Assembly: GCF_024746835.1 (NCBI RefSeq)
Contig: NZ_CP080531.1
Span: 4,670,001-4,734,000, forward strand
Source of the DNA: Mesorhizobium sp. AR02
Lineage (GTDB): Bacteria; Pseudomonadota; Alphaproteobacteria; Rhizobiales; Rhizobiaceae
Length of the DNA stretch: 64,000 nucleotides
Reading direction: 5' to 3'
The translations under genes and the position numbers were made by a program. The notes beneath the pieces are model-generated. The model was given only the letters and a program-made list of their open reading frames with translations. It did no database searches and was not told the DNA's origin. Below, piece after piece: positions 1-8,892 of this stretch; the stretch's first letter is position 1, and each line of letters opens with the position of its first letter.

Positions 1-212
1 GTGCCGCCGCTGAACAGCGCCTTGCGCCAGCGCCGGATGGCGACGGTGTGAATCCTGCCGATCGCCGGATGCAAAGCGACGATGCCGGCGAACGCCTCCT
101 CGACGCACCAGTCGAAGGACACGTCCGGCCTGACCAGGCTGGCATCCTCGACGGCCGGAAAGGTGTGGATGACATCGCCCATCGACGATGTCTTGACGAT
201 GAGGACCTTCAT
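1..212 (-). CDS. waaC: LPS heptosyltransferase I, N-terminal part (cut by window edge)
   Basis: Only the first 70 codons are inside the window. They encode a GT9-type N-terminus beginning [20 protein letters not shown], the classic start of heptosyltransferase I, which adds the first L,D-heptose to Kdo on lipid A at the inner face of the inner membrane. Its ATG overlaps the stop codon of the upstream waaF by four bases (ATGA), so the two are translationally coupled. The order hldD-waaF-waaC on this strand is that of an LPS core operon. The C-terminal donor-binding half lies outside the window. Confidence 0.85.
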   Translation of the reverse strand, partial: MKVLIVKTSSMGDVIHTFPAVEDASLVRPDVSFDWCVEEAFAGIVALHPAIGRIHTVAIRRWRKALFSGG

Positions 213-1216
213 GCCGCGGCCGGGAGTTCCAGCAGCCGATCCGCCGCCGCCGCGACCTGCCCGACTTGCAATGTCTTCAGGCAGTTGAGATGGCCGAGCG
301 GGCAGACCTTCTGGTGGCAGGGCGAGCAGGACAGGCCGAGCCAAACCAGTTCGCGGCGCTCCGCCAGCGGCGGCGTGTTCTCAGGCGAGGTCGAGCCATA
401 GACGGCGACGATCGGTGTGCCGACGCCCGCCGCCACATGCATCAGCCCGCTGTCGTTGGACACCGCCAGCCTTGCCGCCGCGATCAGGTCGATGGCGTCC
501 TCCAGCCGCGTCTGGCCGGCGAGGTCGACGACGCCGGGGGCAAGGGCTGCGATCTCCGCAGTCACGTCTCGGTCGTTCTTGGAACCGAACAGGGCGACCT
601 TCAGGCCCTTGCCCATGAACTCGCGGGCAAGACCGGCATAGCTTTCGCTCGGCCAGCGCTTGGCCGGGCCGAATTCGGCGCCAGGCATCAGGGCCACGAA
701 CTTTCGCGGCGCCAGCCCGAAACGGTCGAGCAGGGTGGCCTGGTTGCCGGCATCCACGGTCAGGTGAGGCGCGCGGAAACTGCCGCCCTTGGCGAGGCTG
801 AAATAGGCCTGCGCGGTGCGCCGTTTCACGGCATCCGGCAGCGGCACGATATCGGTCAGCAGGCCATAGCGCATCTCGCGCAGATGGCCGAAACGGCGCG
901 GAATGCGAGCAAAGAACGGGATCAGCGCCGATTTCCAGCTGCCCGGCAGGATATAGGCCATGTCATAGCGGCCGCGCAGCAGGCGGCCGAAACGGCGACG
1001 ATGGGTGAATTCGAGCGCACCGGGTTTCAGCGGAAAGTCGATCTGCTGGCGGATCTCGGGCATGCGCTTGACCAGCGGCGCCGCCCAGGCTGGCGCCAGC
1101 ACATCGATGGCGGCGTTGGGATGCAGCTCCTTCAGCGCCGAAAACAGGCACTGCGCCATCACCATATCGCCCACCCAGCGTGGGCCGATCACGAGGATCG
1201 TTGGGCTTTCAGCCAT
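209..1216 (-). CDS. waaF: ADP-heptose:LPS heptosyltransferase II
   Basis: This 335-residue GT9 glycosyltransferase transfers the second heptose to the LPS inner core from ADP-L-glycero-D-manno-heptose. The N-terminus ([16 protein letters not shown]) and the donor-binding segment [15 protein letters not shown] near residues 180-195 are signatures of heptosyltransferase II; a second conserved stretch, [11 protein letters not shown], lies near residue 250. Length is normal for the family. The start lies 28 bases inside the 3' end of hldD and the stop overlaps the start of waaC, so the three genes read as one tightly packed operon. Confidence 0.9.
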   Translation of the reverse strand: MAESPTILVIGPRWVGDMVMAQCLFSALKELHPNAAIDVLAPAWAAPLVKRMPEIRQQIDFPLKPGALEFTHRRRFGRLLRGRYDMAYILPGSWKSALIPFFARIPRRFGHLREMRYGLLTDIVPLPDAVKRRTAQAYFSLAKGGSFRAPHLTVDAGNQATLLDRFGLAPRKFVALMPGAEFGPAKRWPSESYAGLAREFMGKGLKVALFGSKNDRDVTAEIAALAPGVVDLAGQTRLEDAIDLIAAARLAVSNDSGLMHVAAGVGTPIVAVYGSTSPENTPPLAERRELVWLGLSCSPCHQKVCPLGHLNCLKTLQVGQVAAAADRLLELPAAA

Positions 1217-2139
1217 TCGACATAGTCTCTGACACCGGTTTCCACTGTCCGGAACTGGCCGTTATAACCGGCCGCGCGCAAACGGGACATATCAGCTTGC
1301 GTAAAGCTCTGGTAGCTGCCCTTGAGGTGATCGGGGAAGGGGATGAATTCGATCTCGCCCTTGCCCAGCGTGTCGATGACCGTTTCGGCGATAGCCCGGA
1401 AGGGCTGGGCGCGGCCGGTGCCGCAGTTGAAGATGCCGCTCGAGCCGCGCTTCCACAGCCACAGATTGACGTCGGCGACGTCGCCGACATGAATGAAGTC
1501 GCGGCTCTGTTCGCCGGGGCCGAAGCCATCGTAAGCGCCGAACAATTTCGGGTTTTCGCCACGCTCGACCTGGTTGAACAGATGGAAGGCGACCGAGGCC
1601 ATGGCGCCCTTATGCGCCTCGCGCGGGCCATAGACGTTGAAATAGCGCAGGCCCGCGACCTGCGAATGGTCGGTATCGAAGACGGTGCGCCTGACATAGC
1701 CGTCGAACAGTTTCTTCGAATAGGCGTAGACGTTGAGCGGCCGCTCGAGCGCCGGCTCCTCGCGAAACTCCGAACCGCCGCCATAGACGGAGGCAGAAGA
1801 GGCGTAGAGGAAGGGTACGCGCAGCGCCTGGCAGGCATGCAGCAGCCGCTTGGAGAAGGCGTAGTTCACCTCCATCATGAACTTGCCGTTCCACTCGGTG
1901 GTGGTCGAGCAGGCGCCCTGGTGGAACACCGCCTCGATGCGGCCGAGCGATCCGGCCTCGATGCGCGGCAAAAAATCGTCCTTGTCGAGATAGTCGGCAA
2001 TGCTGAGATCGGCGAGATTGGCGATCTTGTGGCCGTCGGTGAGATCGTCGACGACCAGGATGTCGTCATGGCCTTCGGCATTGAGCGCGGCGACGATGTT
2101 GGAGCCGATCATGCCGGCGCCGCCCGTGACAATGATCAT
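1189..2139 (-). CDS. hldD: ADP-L-glycero-D-manno-heptose 6-epimerase
   Basis: HldD (RfaD) epimerises ADP-D-glycero-D-manno-heptose at C6, the last step of heptose precursor synthesis. The 316-residue product starts [14 protein letters not shown], the NADP-binding glycine motif of extended SDR enzymes. The YASSASVYG stretch and the catalytic YxxxK (YAYSK) are present. I chose the ATG at 2139 over a longer open frame because it has AGAGG upstream and begins directly with the Rossmann fold. It is the first gene of the minus-strand hldD-waaF-waaC operon. Confidence 0.93.
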   Translation of the reverse strand: MIIVTGGAGMIGSNIVAALNAEGHDDILVVDDLTDGHKIANLADLSIADYLDKDDFLPRIEAGSLGRIEAVFHQGACSTTTEWNGKFMMEVNYAFSKRLLHACQALRVPFLYASSASVYGGGSEFREEPALERPLNVYAYSKKLFDGYVRRTVFDTDHSQVAGLRYFNVYGPREAHKGAMASVAFHLFNQVERGENPKLFGAYDGFGPGEQSRDFIHVGDVADVNLWLWKRGSSGIFNCGTGRAQPFRAIAETVIDTLGKGEIEFIPFPDHLKGSYQSFTQADMSRLRAAGYNGQFRTVETGVRDYVEWLKAQRSS

Positions 2140-2277
2140 GAAGGCCTCTGGTCGCTTGCGATTCCGGTCCTTATAAGGGAGGCTAGCCGGGCTGTCGACA
2201 AAGCAGGTACAGCAGGGCAATCGTTTTGGATGACCATAATTCTACGTGTGACGCTGACCGGCAATGGTCGAAGTGGG

Positions 2278-2455
2278 CGCCGCCCCTCATTGCCCTGCCG
2301 GGCATTTCTCCCCGTATAGTGACGGGGAGAAAGAGGCTGGCCGCGGCGCCGGCGCGCTTTCTTCAATGCATACAATTGGCGCAACCATCGGACAGAGCGT
2401 CCCTCTCCCTGTCTCTATACGGGGAGAGGATGCCGGCAGGCAGGTGAGGGGCAGC
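2278..2455. repeat. Composite palindromic intergenic repeat (short CCCCTCAT...CTCCCCGT type)
   Basis: Two inverted copies of a module with the core CTCCCCGTATAGTGACGGGGAG and flanking CCCTCATTGCCCTGCCGG face each other at 2278-2331 and 2402-2455. The same module recurs near 11277, 21994-22161 and 35727. It can fold into strong hairpins and fills most of the 414-base space between hldD and the LysE gene. Rhizobial genomes carry many such mosaic intergenic elements. Confidence 0.75.
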
Positions 2456-2553
2456 GCAAACACCTCGAAAGGGTGCTAGGACGAATTCGAAGATACCCAT
2501 ATCTGTGCTATCGCCAACAGCCTGTCAGAAACGCCATTACTGAGGGACAAAAA

Positions 2554-3186
2554 ATGCCGTCGACCGAACTGCTCATCGCGTTTTTCGCCACCACGGCGAT
2601 CTTCGCCTATATCCCCGGTCCGGCCATGCTTTATGCCGCGGCGCAGACGATGGCGCGCGGGCGCTGGTCGGGACTGACGGCGGCACTTGGCATCCATCTC
2701 GGCGGTTATGTGCATGTCTTTGCCGCCGCCGCCGGCCTGTCGGTGCTGTTCCATGCCGTGCCGCCGCTCTACATGGCGGTCAAACTGATTGGTGCGCTGT
2801 ACCTGATCTGGCTCGGCGTCTCGCTGTTTCGCAAGCGTGTCGATGGCGACGTAGCGTTGCCCGTCATCGAGCGCAAATCGGCCCGCCGCGCTTTTTTCGA
2901 GAGCATCACCGTCGAAGTGCTCAATCCCAAGACGGCGATCTTCTTCATGGCCTTCCTGCCGCAGTTCATCGACGCCTCGGCGGCGCTTCCGGTGTGGCTG
3001 CAATTCGTCGTGCTGGGAACCATCGTCAACCTGATGTTCTCCTCGGCCGACATCGTCTGCGTCTTCCTCGCCGGAATGGTGATCGGCCGGTTGCGGCGTT
3101 CGAGCCGTGCGCAGCGGCTGATGCAGAGGGCCGGCGGCGCGGTGCTGGTCGGGCTTGGCGTCCACGTTGCCTTGCAGAAGAGCTGA
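2554..3186 (+). CDS. LysE/RhtB-family amino-acid exporter
   Basis: A 210-residue inner-membrane protein with about six hydrophobic segments. The N-terminal IPGPAMLYAAAQTM is the RhtB/LysE signature (normally xPGP near residue 25), and LNPKTAIFFMAFLPQF in the middle is also typical. Members export amino acids or related metabolites; the substrate cannot be read from the sequence. The ATG at 2554 follows GAGGGA at a good distance; a longer frame from 2473 has no support. It is unrelated to the LPS genes on either side and separated from them by a repeat. Confidence 0.85.
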   Translation: MPSTELLIAFFATTAIFAYIPGPAMLYAAAQTMARGRWSGLTAALGIHLGGYVHVFAAAAGLSVLFHAVPPLYMAVKLIGALYLIWLGVSLFRKRVDGDVALPVIERKSARRAFFESITVEVLNPKTAIFFMAFLPQFIDASAALPVWLQFVVLGTIVNLMFSSADIVCVFLAGMVIGRLRRSSRAQRLMQRAGGAVLVGLGVHVALQKS

Positions 3187-3326
3187 CGCTTCGGACAGTC
3201 GCGGGTCATGTCCTGACGTTGCGCTGCGTGGATTTGCGGTATATCGGCAGGCATGAACGATCCGGCCCGTAAATTGACAATTTTCAGCACGATTGAGATT
3301 TGCCTTACCCTCGCGTTGCCAGTGAC

Positions 3327-4817
3327 ATGATCAAGCACAATCCGCCTTCTCCCGAACCCCTGCACCGCGCCATTGCGCGCTTTGGCGATGTTGCCGTGCT
3401 GGTGGTCGGCGACCTCATCCTCGACCGCTTCGTCAACGGCGTTATCGAGCGGATTTCGCCGGAGGCGCCGATCCCGGTGCTGCATGGGCGCGGCGAAAGC
3501 TCGGCCATGGGCGGCGCCGGCAATGTCGTGGCCAACATCGTCTCGCTCGGCGCGCGTGCCATTCCGGTGTCGGTGATCGGTACTGACACAGCCGGCGACA
3601 GCCTGGTGCGGATGCTTGGCGAGCTTGGCGCCGAGACAGCGGGCCTTTCGCAGCAGCGCGGCCGCATGACGTCGTCGAAGAGCCGCTTCAGCGCTCTCAA
3701 CCAGCAGGTGCTGCGTTTCGACGAGGAAGAAATCAAGCCGCTCGGCGAGGCGGAGCGGGCGGGACTGATCTGGCATTTCCGTGCCGCACTCTCGGGGGCC
3801 GACATCGTCATCCTGTCCGATTACGGCAAGGGCATCCTGCTCGACGGCGTCGCCGCCGAACTGATCGCCATCTGCCGCGAGGCGGGCAAGCCGGTGCTGG
3901 TCGATCCCAAGGGCCGTGACTATGCCCGCTATGCCGGCGCGACCGCCATCACCCCCAACCGCAAGGAGCTTGGCGAGGCCGTCGGCCATGCGGTGTTTAC
4001 CGATGACGAGATCGTCGAGGCCGCTCGCGAACTGGTTGCGGCGCATGGCTTCGACTTCGTCGTCGCCACCCGCAGCGAAAAGGGCATGAGCGTCGTCGGC
4101 CCCGATGAGGCACGCCACATCGCCACCCAGGCGCGCGAAGTGTTCGACGTTTCGGGCGCCGGCGACACGGTGATCGCGACATTCGCGCTGGCGCTGGCGT
4201 CGGGTGCCGATCCGGTCGCTGCGGCCTCGATCGCCAATGCCGCCGGCGGCGTCGTGGTGGGCAAGCGCGGCACCGCGCGGCTGACGGTCGAAGAGCTTAC
4301 CGGCGCGCTGTTTCGCTCGCACGGACCAACCGCTCACAAGGACGCCATCCTCGATGCCGCATCGGCCGCGCGCATGGTGGCGGCCTGGAAGGAAGAAGGT
4401 CTCAGCGTCGGCTTCACCAATGGCTGCTTCGATATCCTGCATGCCGGCCATGTCAGCCTGCTGCACGCGGCGCGCAGCCAGTGCGACCGGCTGGTGCTCG
4501 GCCTCAACAGCGATGCCTCGGTGCGGCGGCTGAAAGGGCCGGGCCGCCCGGTCAACGACCAGCATGACCGCGCCTGCGTGCTCGCGGCCCTGGCCTCGGT
4601 CGACGCCGTCGTCGTCTTCGAGGAGGACACGCCGCTGGCGCTGATAGAGGCGCTTCTGCCCGACATACTGGTCAAGGGCGCGGATTATACGATCGACACC
4701 GTGGTCGGCGCCGATGTCGTGCAGAAGGCCGGCGGGCGCGTCGTGCTGGTCGATCTCGTTGCCGGCAAGAGCACCACCGGCACCATCGGCAAATTGCGCG
4801 CCGGCTCTACAAACTGA
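3327..4817 (+). CDS. hldE: Bifunctional heptose-7-phosphate kinase / heptose-1-phosphate adenylyltransferase
   Basis: HldE (RfaE) has two fused enzymes. Residues about 20-325 form a PfkB-type sugar kinase, with GGAGNVVANI and the catalytic DVSGAGDTV motif, that phosphorylates D-glycero-D-manno-heptose 7-phosphate. Residues about 360-495 form a nucleotidyltransferase with the HxGH-type motif in TNGCFDILHAGHVSLL, which makes the ADP-heptose. The length of 496 residues fits the fused form. An alternative TTG start at 3300 adds nine residues. The stop is seven bases before the gmhA start, so hldE-gmhA-gmhB form one operon. Confidence 0.93.
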   Translation: MIKHNPPSPEPLHRAIARFGDVAVLVVGDLILDRFVNGVIERISPEAPIPVLHGRGESSAMGGAGNVVANIVSLGARAIPVSVIGTDTAGDSLVRMLGELGAETAGLSQQRGRMTSSKSRFSALNQQVLRFDEEEIKPLGEAERAGLIWHFRAALSGADIVILSDYGKGILLDGVAAELIAICREAGKPVLVDPKGRDYARYAGATAITPNRKELGEAVGHAVFTDDEIVEAARELVAAHGFDFVVATRSEKGMSVVGPDEARHIATQAREVFDVSGAGDTVIATFALALASGADPVAAASIANAAGGVVVGKRGTARLTVEELTGALFRSHGPTAHKDAILDAASAARMVAAWKEEGLSVGFTNGCFDILHAGHVSLLHAARSQCDRLVLGLNSDASVRRLKGPGRPVNDQHDRACVLAALASVDAVVVFEEDTPLALIEALLPDILVKGADYTIDTVVGADVVQKAGGRVVLVDLVAGKSTTGTIGKLRAGSTN

Positions 4818-4824
4818 GGGTTTC

Positions 4825-5397
4825 ATGTCTGAACTGAACGACTATCTTGTCCGCTCGGCGGCCGCGATCACGGCGATGGTCGAACGTGACCTGACCGGCG
4901 AGATGGAGCGGGCGGTGGGTGCCGTGGTGACGGCGCTTTCGTCGGGCAAGGCCCTCCTGATCGCCGGTAATGGCGGCTCGGCCAGCGACGCCATCCATAT
5001 CGCCGGCGAACTGGTCGGCCGCTTCCTCAAGGAGCGCAAGGCCTACAATGTCATCGCGCTGCCGGCCAATGCCGCCGTGCTGACCGCATGGGGCAACGAC
5101 TACGGCTTCGACACGGTGTTCTCGCGCCAGGTCGAGGCGCATGGCTCGGCCGGCGGTGTGCTTCTGGCGATTTCGACCAGCGGCAATTCGCCGAGCATCC
5201 TCGCCGCCGCCGAACAGGCGCGGATGATGGACATGACGGTGATCGGCCTGACCGGCGACACCGGCGGCAAGCTGAAGCCCTTGTGCGATATCCTGCTCAA
5301 CGTGCCCTCGACCTCGACGCCGATCATCCAGCAGGGGCATCTGTGCCTCTATCATCATCTCTGCGAAGTGGTCGAAACGCGCCTCAGCAATGGCTGA
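4825..5397 (+). CDS. gmhA: Sedoheptulose 7-phosphate isomerase
   Basis: GmhA converts sedoheptulose 7-phosphate to D-glycero-D-manno-heptose 7-phosphate, the first committed step of LPS heptose synthesis. The 190-residue SIS-domain protein shows LLIAGNGGSASDA (phosphosugar binding), the STSGNSPS loop, and TPIIQQGHLCLYHHLCE near the C-terminus, typical of GmhA. The ATG at 4825 sits just after the hldE stop. The 3' end overlaps gmhB by eight bases. Confidence 0.92.
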   Translation: MSELNDYLVRSAAAITAMVERDLTGEMERAVGAVVTALSSGKALLIAGNGGSASDAIHIAGELVGRFLKERKAYNVIALPANAAVLTAWGNDYGFDTVFSRQVEAHGSAGGVLLAISTSGNSPSILAAAEQARMMDMTVIGLTGDTGGKLKPLCDILLNVPSTSTPIIQQGHLCLYHHLCEVVETRLSNG

Positions 5398-6037
5398 CAA
5401 GGTGGTGACGCCGCTGACCGAGCCGGGTGTGTGGGTCGAGCGGATCGGCGACCGGGTTTTCCCCGAGCGCCTGCCGGCGCTGTTCCTCGACCGCGACGGC
5501 ACCATCAACGTCGATACCGACTATCCCAGCGACCCGGCCGAGATCGAGCTCAGGCCACAGATGCTGCCGGCGATCGCGGCCGCCAACCACGCCGGAATCC
5601 CCGTCGTCGTGGTCACCAACCAGTCCGGCATTGCGCGCGGTTATTTCGACTGGAGCGTCTTTGCGGCGGTGAACGGCCGCGTGTTGGAGCTGTTGAACGA
5701 TCAGGGCGTGTTCGTCGACATGGTGCTTGCCTGCGCCTACCACGAGGCCGGTGTCGGGCCGCTCGCTGTTGCCGATCATCCGATGCGCAAGCCCAATCCG
5801 GGCATGCTGATCGAGGCGGGCAAACGCCTTGCTCTCGATCTCCGGCACTCCCTGATCGTCGGCGACAAGCTCGCCGACATGCATGCGGGACGGCGCGCCG
5901 GTCTGGCACAGGGCTGGCTGGTCGACGGCGAGGCGGCGATTCAACGCGGCTTCGCCATCAGGCGCTTGCAAGACGACGATGACCTTGCCGGGCTCATCAC
6001 AGCCATTGAAGCGCTCGGCCGGGACAACAGGTCCTGA
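5390..6037 (+). CDS. gmhB: D-glycero-beta-D-manno-heptose-1,7-bisphosphate 7-phosphatase
   Basis: A 215-residue HAD-superfamily phosphatase that removes the C7 phosphate between the kinase and adenylyltransferase steps of HldE. Motif I is LFLDRDGTIN, motif II lies in VVVVTNQSGIARG, and the lysine/aspartate motifs in RKPNPGM and IVGDKLADM. In E. coli GmhB a zinc loop uses one Cys-x-His and one Cys-x-Cys pair; here the first part remains (CAYH) but the second is replaced (VADHPMRKP), so the zinc site looks incomplete. It overlaps gmhA by eight bases and ends the operon. Confidence 0.9.
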   Translation: MADKVVTPLTEPGVWVERIGDRVFPERLPALFLDRDGTINVDTDYPSDPAEIELRPQMLPAIAAANHAGIPVVVVTNQSGIARGYFDWSVFAAVNGRVLELLNDQGVFVDMVLACAYHEAGVGPLAVADHPMRKPNPGMLIEAGKRLALDLRHSLIVGDKLADMHAGRRAGLAQGWLVDGEAAIQRGFAIRRLQDDDDLAGLITAIEALGRDNRS

Positions 6038-6052
6038 TCCAGGCCTGACGGC

Positions 6053-6847
6053 TCACAAGGGATCGTTGCGTTCCGAGGCTTCGTAGAGTTTGGCCTCGGT
6101 GGCGAAGGAATAGATCATCACCGACATCGAGTAGACGAAGCCATGTCGGCCGCACAGGAAGTAGCGCTTGGCCAGGTAGAATTTCAGGAAGTTGCCGAAC
6201 GGCGACAGCACTAGGCGCACCAGGCCGGGGTTCTTGCCCTTCTCGACCAGCGTGACGGCCTTGAGGCCGGAATAGGCGTTGGCCCGGGCAAGATCCTCCT
6301 CGACCGATATTTCGCGGCGATGCAGCAGGACGCCCTCTTCGATCGTGCCGGTCTCGCCCGGCACGTGGAAAGCTTCGTGCACCCGCGCGGTGAGATCCAT
6401 GGTGGCGCCTTCCCGGCGGAAAAGCCGCATCAGCCTGTTGTGCAGCACCCAGCGGTGCGCATAGCCATAGCCCTTCAGCCAATCGCGGCGGCGGATGTAC
6501 CAGCCGCTGATCTTGTCGTCGTCCGCCTGCGTGATGGCGACGATCGACTGCCGCAGTTGGTCGTCGACGCGCTCGTCCGGGTCGATCGAAAGACACCAGG
6601 GCTGGGTGGCGTGGTCGAGCGAGAATTGCCGCTGACGCGGAAACCCCGGCCAGTCATTGTGCAGCAGCGTTATCGGGTAGCCCTTGGCGATATAGCCTTG
6701 CACGCATTCGATGGTGCCGTCGGTCGAGCCTGAATCGACGACGATGATCTCGGCGCAGAAGTCGATGCTTTCCAGGCACGGGCCGATCATATCGGCCTCG
6801 TTCACGCAGATGATAAGCGCCGAGACCGGGCTTGCAAATCGAGTCAT
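6053..6847 (-). CDS. Family 2 glycosyltransferase, WaaE/KdtX-like LPS core enzyme
   Basis: A 264-residue GT2-fold protein beginning with SALIICVNEADMIGPCL, with the nucleotide-sugar motif VVDSGSTDGT and the DxD-like SIDPDERV. The family includes LPS core beta-1,4-glucosyltransferases (WaaE/KdtX), which add glucose to the first heptose. The location, tail to tail with gmhB and beside waaC/waaF, supports a role in core assembly. The C-terminal YLAKRYFLCGRHGF region is also family-like. The sugar transferred is inferred, not shown. Confidence 0.8.
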   Translation of the reverse strand: MTRFASPVSALIICVNEADMIGPCLESIDFCAEIIVVDSGSTDGTIECVQGYIAKGYPITLLHNDWPGFPRQRQFSLDHATQPWCLSIDPDERVDDQLRQSIVAITQADDDKISGWYIRRRDWLKGYGYAHRWVLHNRLMRLFRREGATMDLTARVHEAFHVPGETGTIEEGVLLHRREISVEEDLARANAYSGLKAVTLVEKGKNPGLVRLVLSPFGNFLKFYLAKRYFLCGRHGFVYSMSVMIYSFATEAKLYEASERNDPL

Positions 6848-6901
6848 GGTCCCCTTCCCATGGCGGGCCGCCCCCGGAATTCACGCTGCCTACGCTATCT
6901 A

Positions 6902-6958
6902 TTCTCAAGCAATTCCGGGCGGAAAACCGTTACACATTTTTCCTGGAATTGCTTGAGA
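6902..6958. repeat. Palindromic intergenic repeat (AATTCCGG...GGAAAACCGTT type)
   Basis: Perfect 15-base inverted arms (TTCTCAAGCAATTCC and its complement) flank a centre reading GGGCGGAAAACCGTTACACA. A related sequence with the same GGACGGAAAACCGTTCACAC core lies at 55440-55541. It is placed between the glycosyltransferase start and the lrp end, so it could form an RNA hairpin in either transcript. Confidence 0.75.
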
Positions 6959-7092
6959 AACCAATCAAGCGGTCAGTCGAGCGACCAAGTCCGGTAGAGC
7001 CGTCCAGCCTTGTACATCAGCGTCTGTCGAATACCAACGCGGCGCCGGTGTGGCGAAGGCCAGGAATTCGCCACGCGTAGGCGTTCGCGGCC

Positions 7093-7572
7093 TCAGGGGC
7101 GCTCGAACGAGACCAGGCCTTCATCCTTGACCCGGCGGATGGTGAGCGCGGTACGCACCGTGTCGACATTCGGCGTCGAGGTCAGTTCCTCGATGACGAA
7201 GGTCTGGAAGGCGCCGAGGTCGCTTGTCACGCAGTGCAGCAGGAAATCGGATTCGCCCGAAACCATCCAGGCATCGCGCACGATCGGCCAGCCGCGCGTG
7301 CGTTCGGCGAAGGTGCGCAGCTCGGCATCGGCCTGATGATGCAGGCCGACCAGGCAGAAGGCGACGACATCGAGGCCGAGCGCAGGCGCGTTGAGCAGCG
7401 CGCGGTAGCCGCGGATGATGCCGGCCTCCTCCAGCCGCTTGACCCGGCGCAGGCAGGGCGGCGCCGAAATGCCGACGCGGTTCGACAGTTCGACATTGGT
7501 CATGCGCCCGTCCGCCTGCAGCTCGCGCAGGATCTTCCAGTCGATGGCGTCGAGGTCGGCTTTCAGGGGCAT
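7093..7572 (-). CDS. Lrp/AsnC-family transcriptional regulator
   Basis: A 159-residue regulator with an N-terminal winged HTH (DAIDWKILRELQADGRMTNVE ... RVGISAPPCLRRVKRLEEAG, residues about 7-55) and a C-terminal RAM ligand-binding domain. It is divergent from trxB, and the lrp-trxB-lsrB order is conserved in Rhizobiales. The ATG at 7572 opens just before the HTH; a start seven codons upstream is possible. The ligand is unknown, probably an amino acid. Confidence 0.88.
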   Translation of the reverse strand: MPLKADLDAIDWKILRELQADGRMTNVELSNRVGISAPPCLRRVKRLEEAGIIRGYRALLNAPALGLDVVAFCLVGLHHQADAELRTFAERTRGWPIVRDAWMVSGESDFLLHCVTSDLGAFQTFVIEELTSTPNVDTVRTALTIRRVKDEGLVSFERP

Positions 7573-7825
7573 GGCGGTCTCAGCTCGGCGCAAGAATCTT
7601 TCGCGATTTTGTAATTAAACGACTTTTGTGTTGGCGCCAGCCCTCATCAACGCGATTTTTGAACGGTAACGAAAGCGGCGATCGTGCGAATAACCGCTTG
7701 GGCCGAAGCTTTCCGGGGACGACGGCCCGTTCGTCTTGCTGGCGTGGTTGGCAACCCTTACATTAAGCGCGAATTCCACGTCTTTCTCCAAGACACACTC
7801 CTTGTCTGCCCCGCAGAGGCTTTAA

Positions 7826-8800
7826 ATGATCACCAAGCACGCGCCTGTTCTCATCATCGGTTCCGGCCCGGCCGGCTATACAGCGGCGGTCTATGCCGCA
7901 CGCGCCATGCTGAAGCCGATGCTGGTCGCCGGCCTGCAGCAGGGCGGCCAGCTGATGATCACCACCGATGTCGAAAACTATCCCGGCTTCGCCGACCCTA
8001 TCCAGGGACCGTGGCTGATGGAACAGATGCTCAAGCAGGCCGAGCATGTCGGCACCGACATCATCAACGACATCATCACCGAGGTCGACCTCAACGTGCG
8101 GCCGTTCCGCGCCAAGGGCGATTCCGGCACCACCTACACGGCCGACGCGCTGATCATCGCCACCGGCGCGCAGGCGAAGTGGCTGGGCATTCCGACCGAG
8201 CAGGATTTCATGGGCTTCGGTGTCTCGGCCTGCGCCACCTGTGACGGCTTCTTCTATCGCGGCAAGGATGTCGCGGTGGTCGGCGGCGGCAATTCGGCGG
8301 TGGAGGAGGCACTCTATCTGTCGAACCTCGCCAAGAGCGTGACGGTCATCCACAGGCGCAGCGACTTTCGTGCCGAGCGTATCCTGCGCGAGCGGCTGTT
8401 GAAGAAGGACAATGTCCGCGTCATCTGGGACACGATCGTCGACGAGATCACCGGCCGCCCCGGCAAGGCGCCGCTGCCGCCGTCGGTCGAAGGGCTGAAG
8501 CTCAAGCACGCGGTGACCGGCGCCGAAACGCACCTCAAGGTCGACGGCGTGTTCGTAGCGATCGGCCATGCACCGGCGGTCGAGCTGTTCGCCGGCAAGC
8601 TGAAGCAGAAGCCGAATGGCTACCTCTGGACGGCGCCGGATTCGACGCGCACCGACGTGCCCGGTGTGTTCGCCGCGGGCGACGTGACCGACGATATCTA
8701 TCGCCAGGCGGTGACGGCGGCGGGGCTCGGCTGCATGGCAGCACTGGAAGCGGAAAAGTATCTGGCCGGTATCGAGGTGCATCGCGAAGCGGCGGAATAG
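7826..8800 (+). CDS. trxB: Thioredoxin-disulfide reductase
   Basis: TrxB uses NADPH and FAD to reduce thioredoxin in the cytoplasm. The 324-residue protein has the FAD-binding LIIGSGPAGYTAAVYAARA at the N-terminus, the redox-active CATC in SACATCDGFFYRG near residue 138, the NADPH-binding VVGGGNSAVEEALYL and the C-terminal FAAGDVTDDIYRQAVTAAG. Length is standard. The neighbouring LysR gene lsrB, linked in rhizobia to oxidative stress control, follows 92 bases downstream. Confidence 0.95.
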   Translation: MITKHAPVLIIGSGPAGYTAAVYAARAMLKPMLVAGLQQGGQLMITTDVENYPGFADPIQGPWLMEQMLKQAEHVGTDIINDIITEVDLNVRPFRAKGDSGTTYTADALIIATGAQAKWLGIPTEQDFMGFGVSACATCDGFFYRGKDVAVVGGGNSAVEEALYLSNLAKSVTVIHRRSDFRAERILRERLLKKDNVRVIWDTIVDEITGRPGKAPLPPSVEGLKLKHAVTGAETHLKVDGVFVAIGHAPAVELFAGKLKQKPNGYLWTAPDSTRTDVPGVFAAGDVTDDIYRQAVTAAGLGCMAALEAEKYLAGIEVHREAAE

Positions 8801-8892
8801 GGGCCGCTTGCAAAACTGTTAAAAAAACGGCTTAGAAACGCCGTGTAAAAGCCTGATTTTTCATTCAGACGCCAAACAGAACGAGGGGTATC

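Noticed and set aside
2769..4826. 685-codon minus-strand open frame across the LysE gene and hldE
   Set aside because: Lies opposite well-identified genes; composition is that of complementary GC-rich codons.
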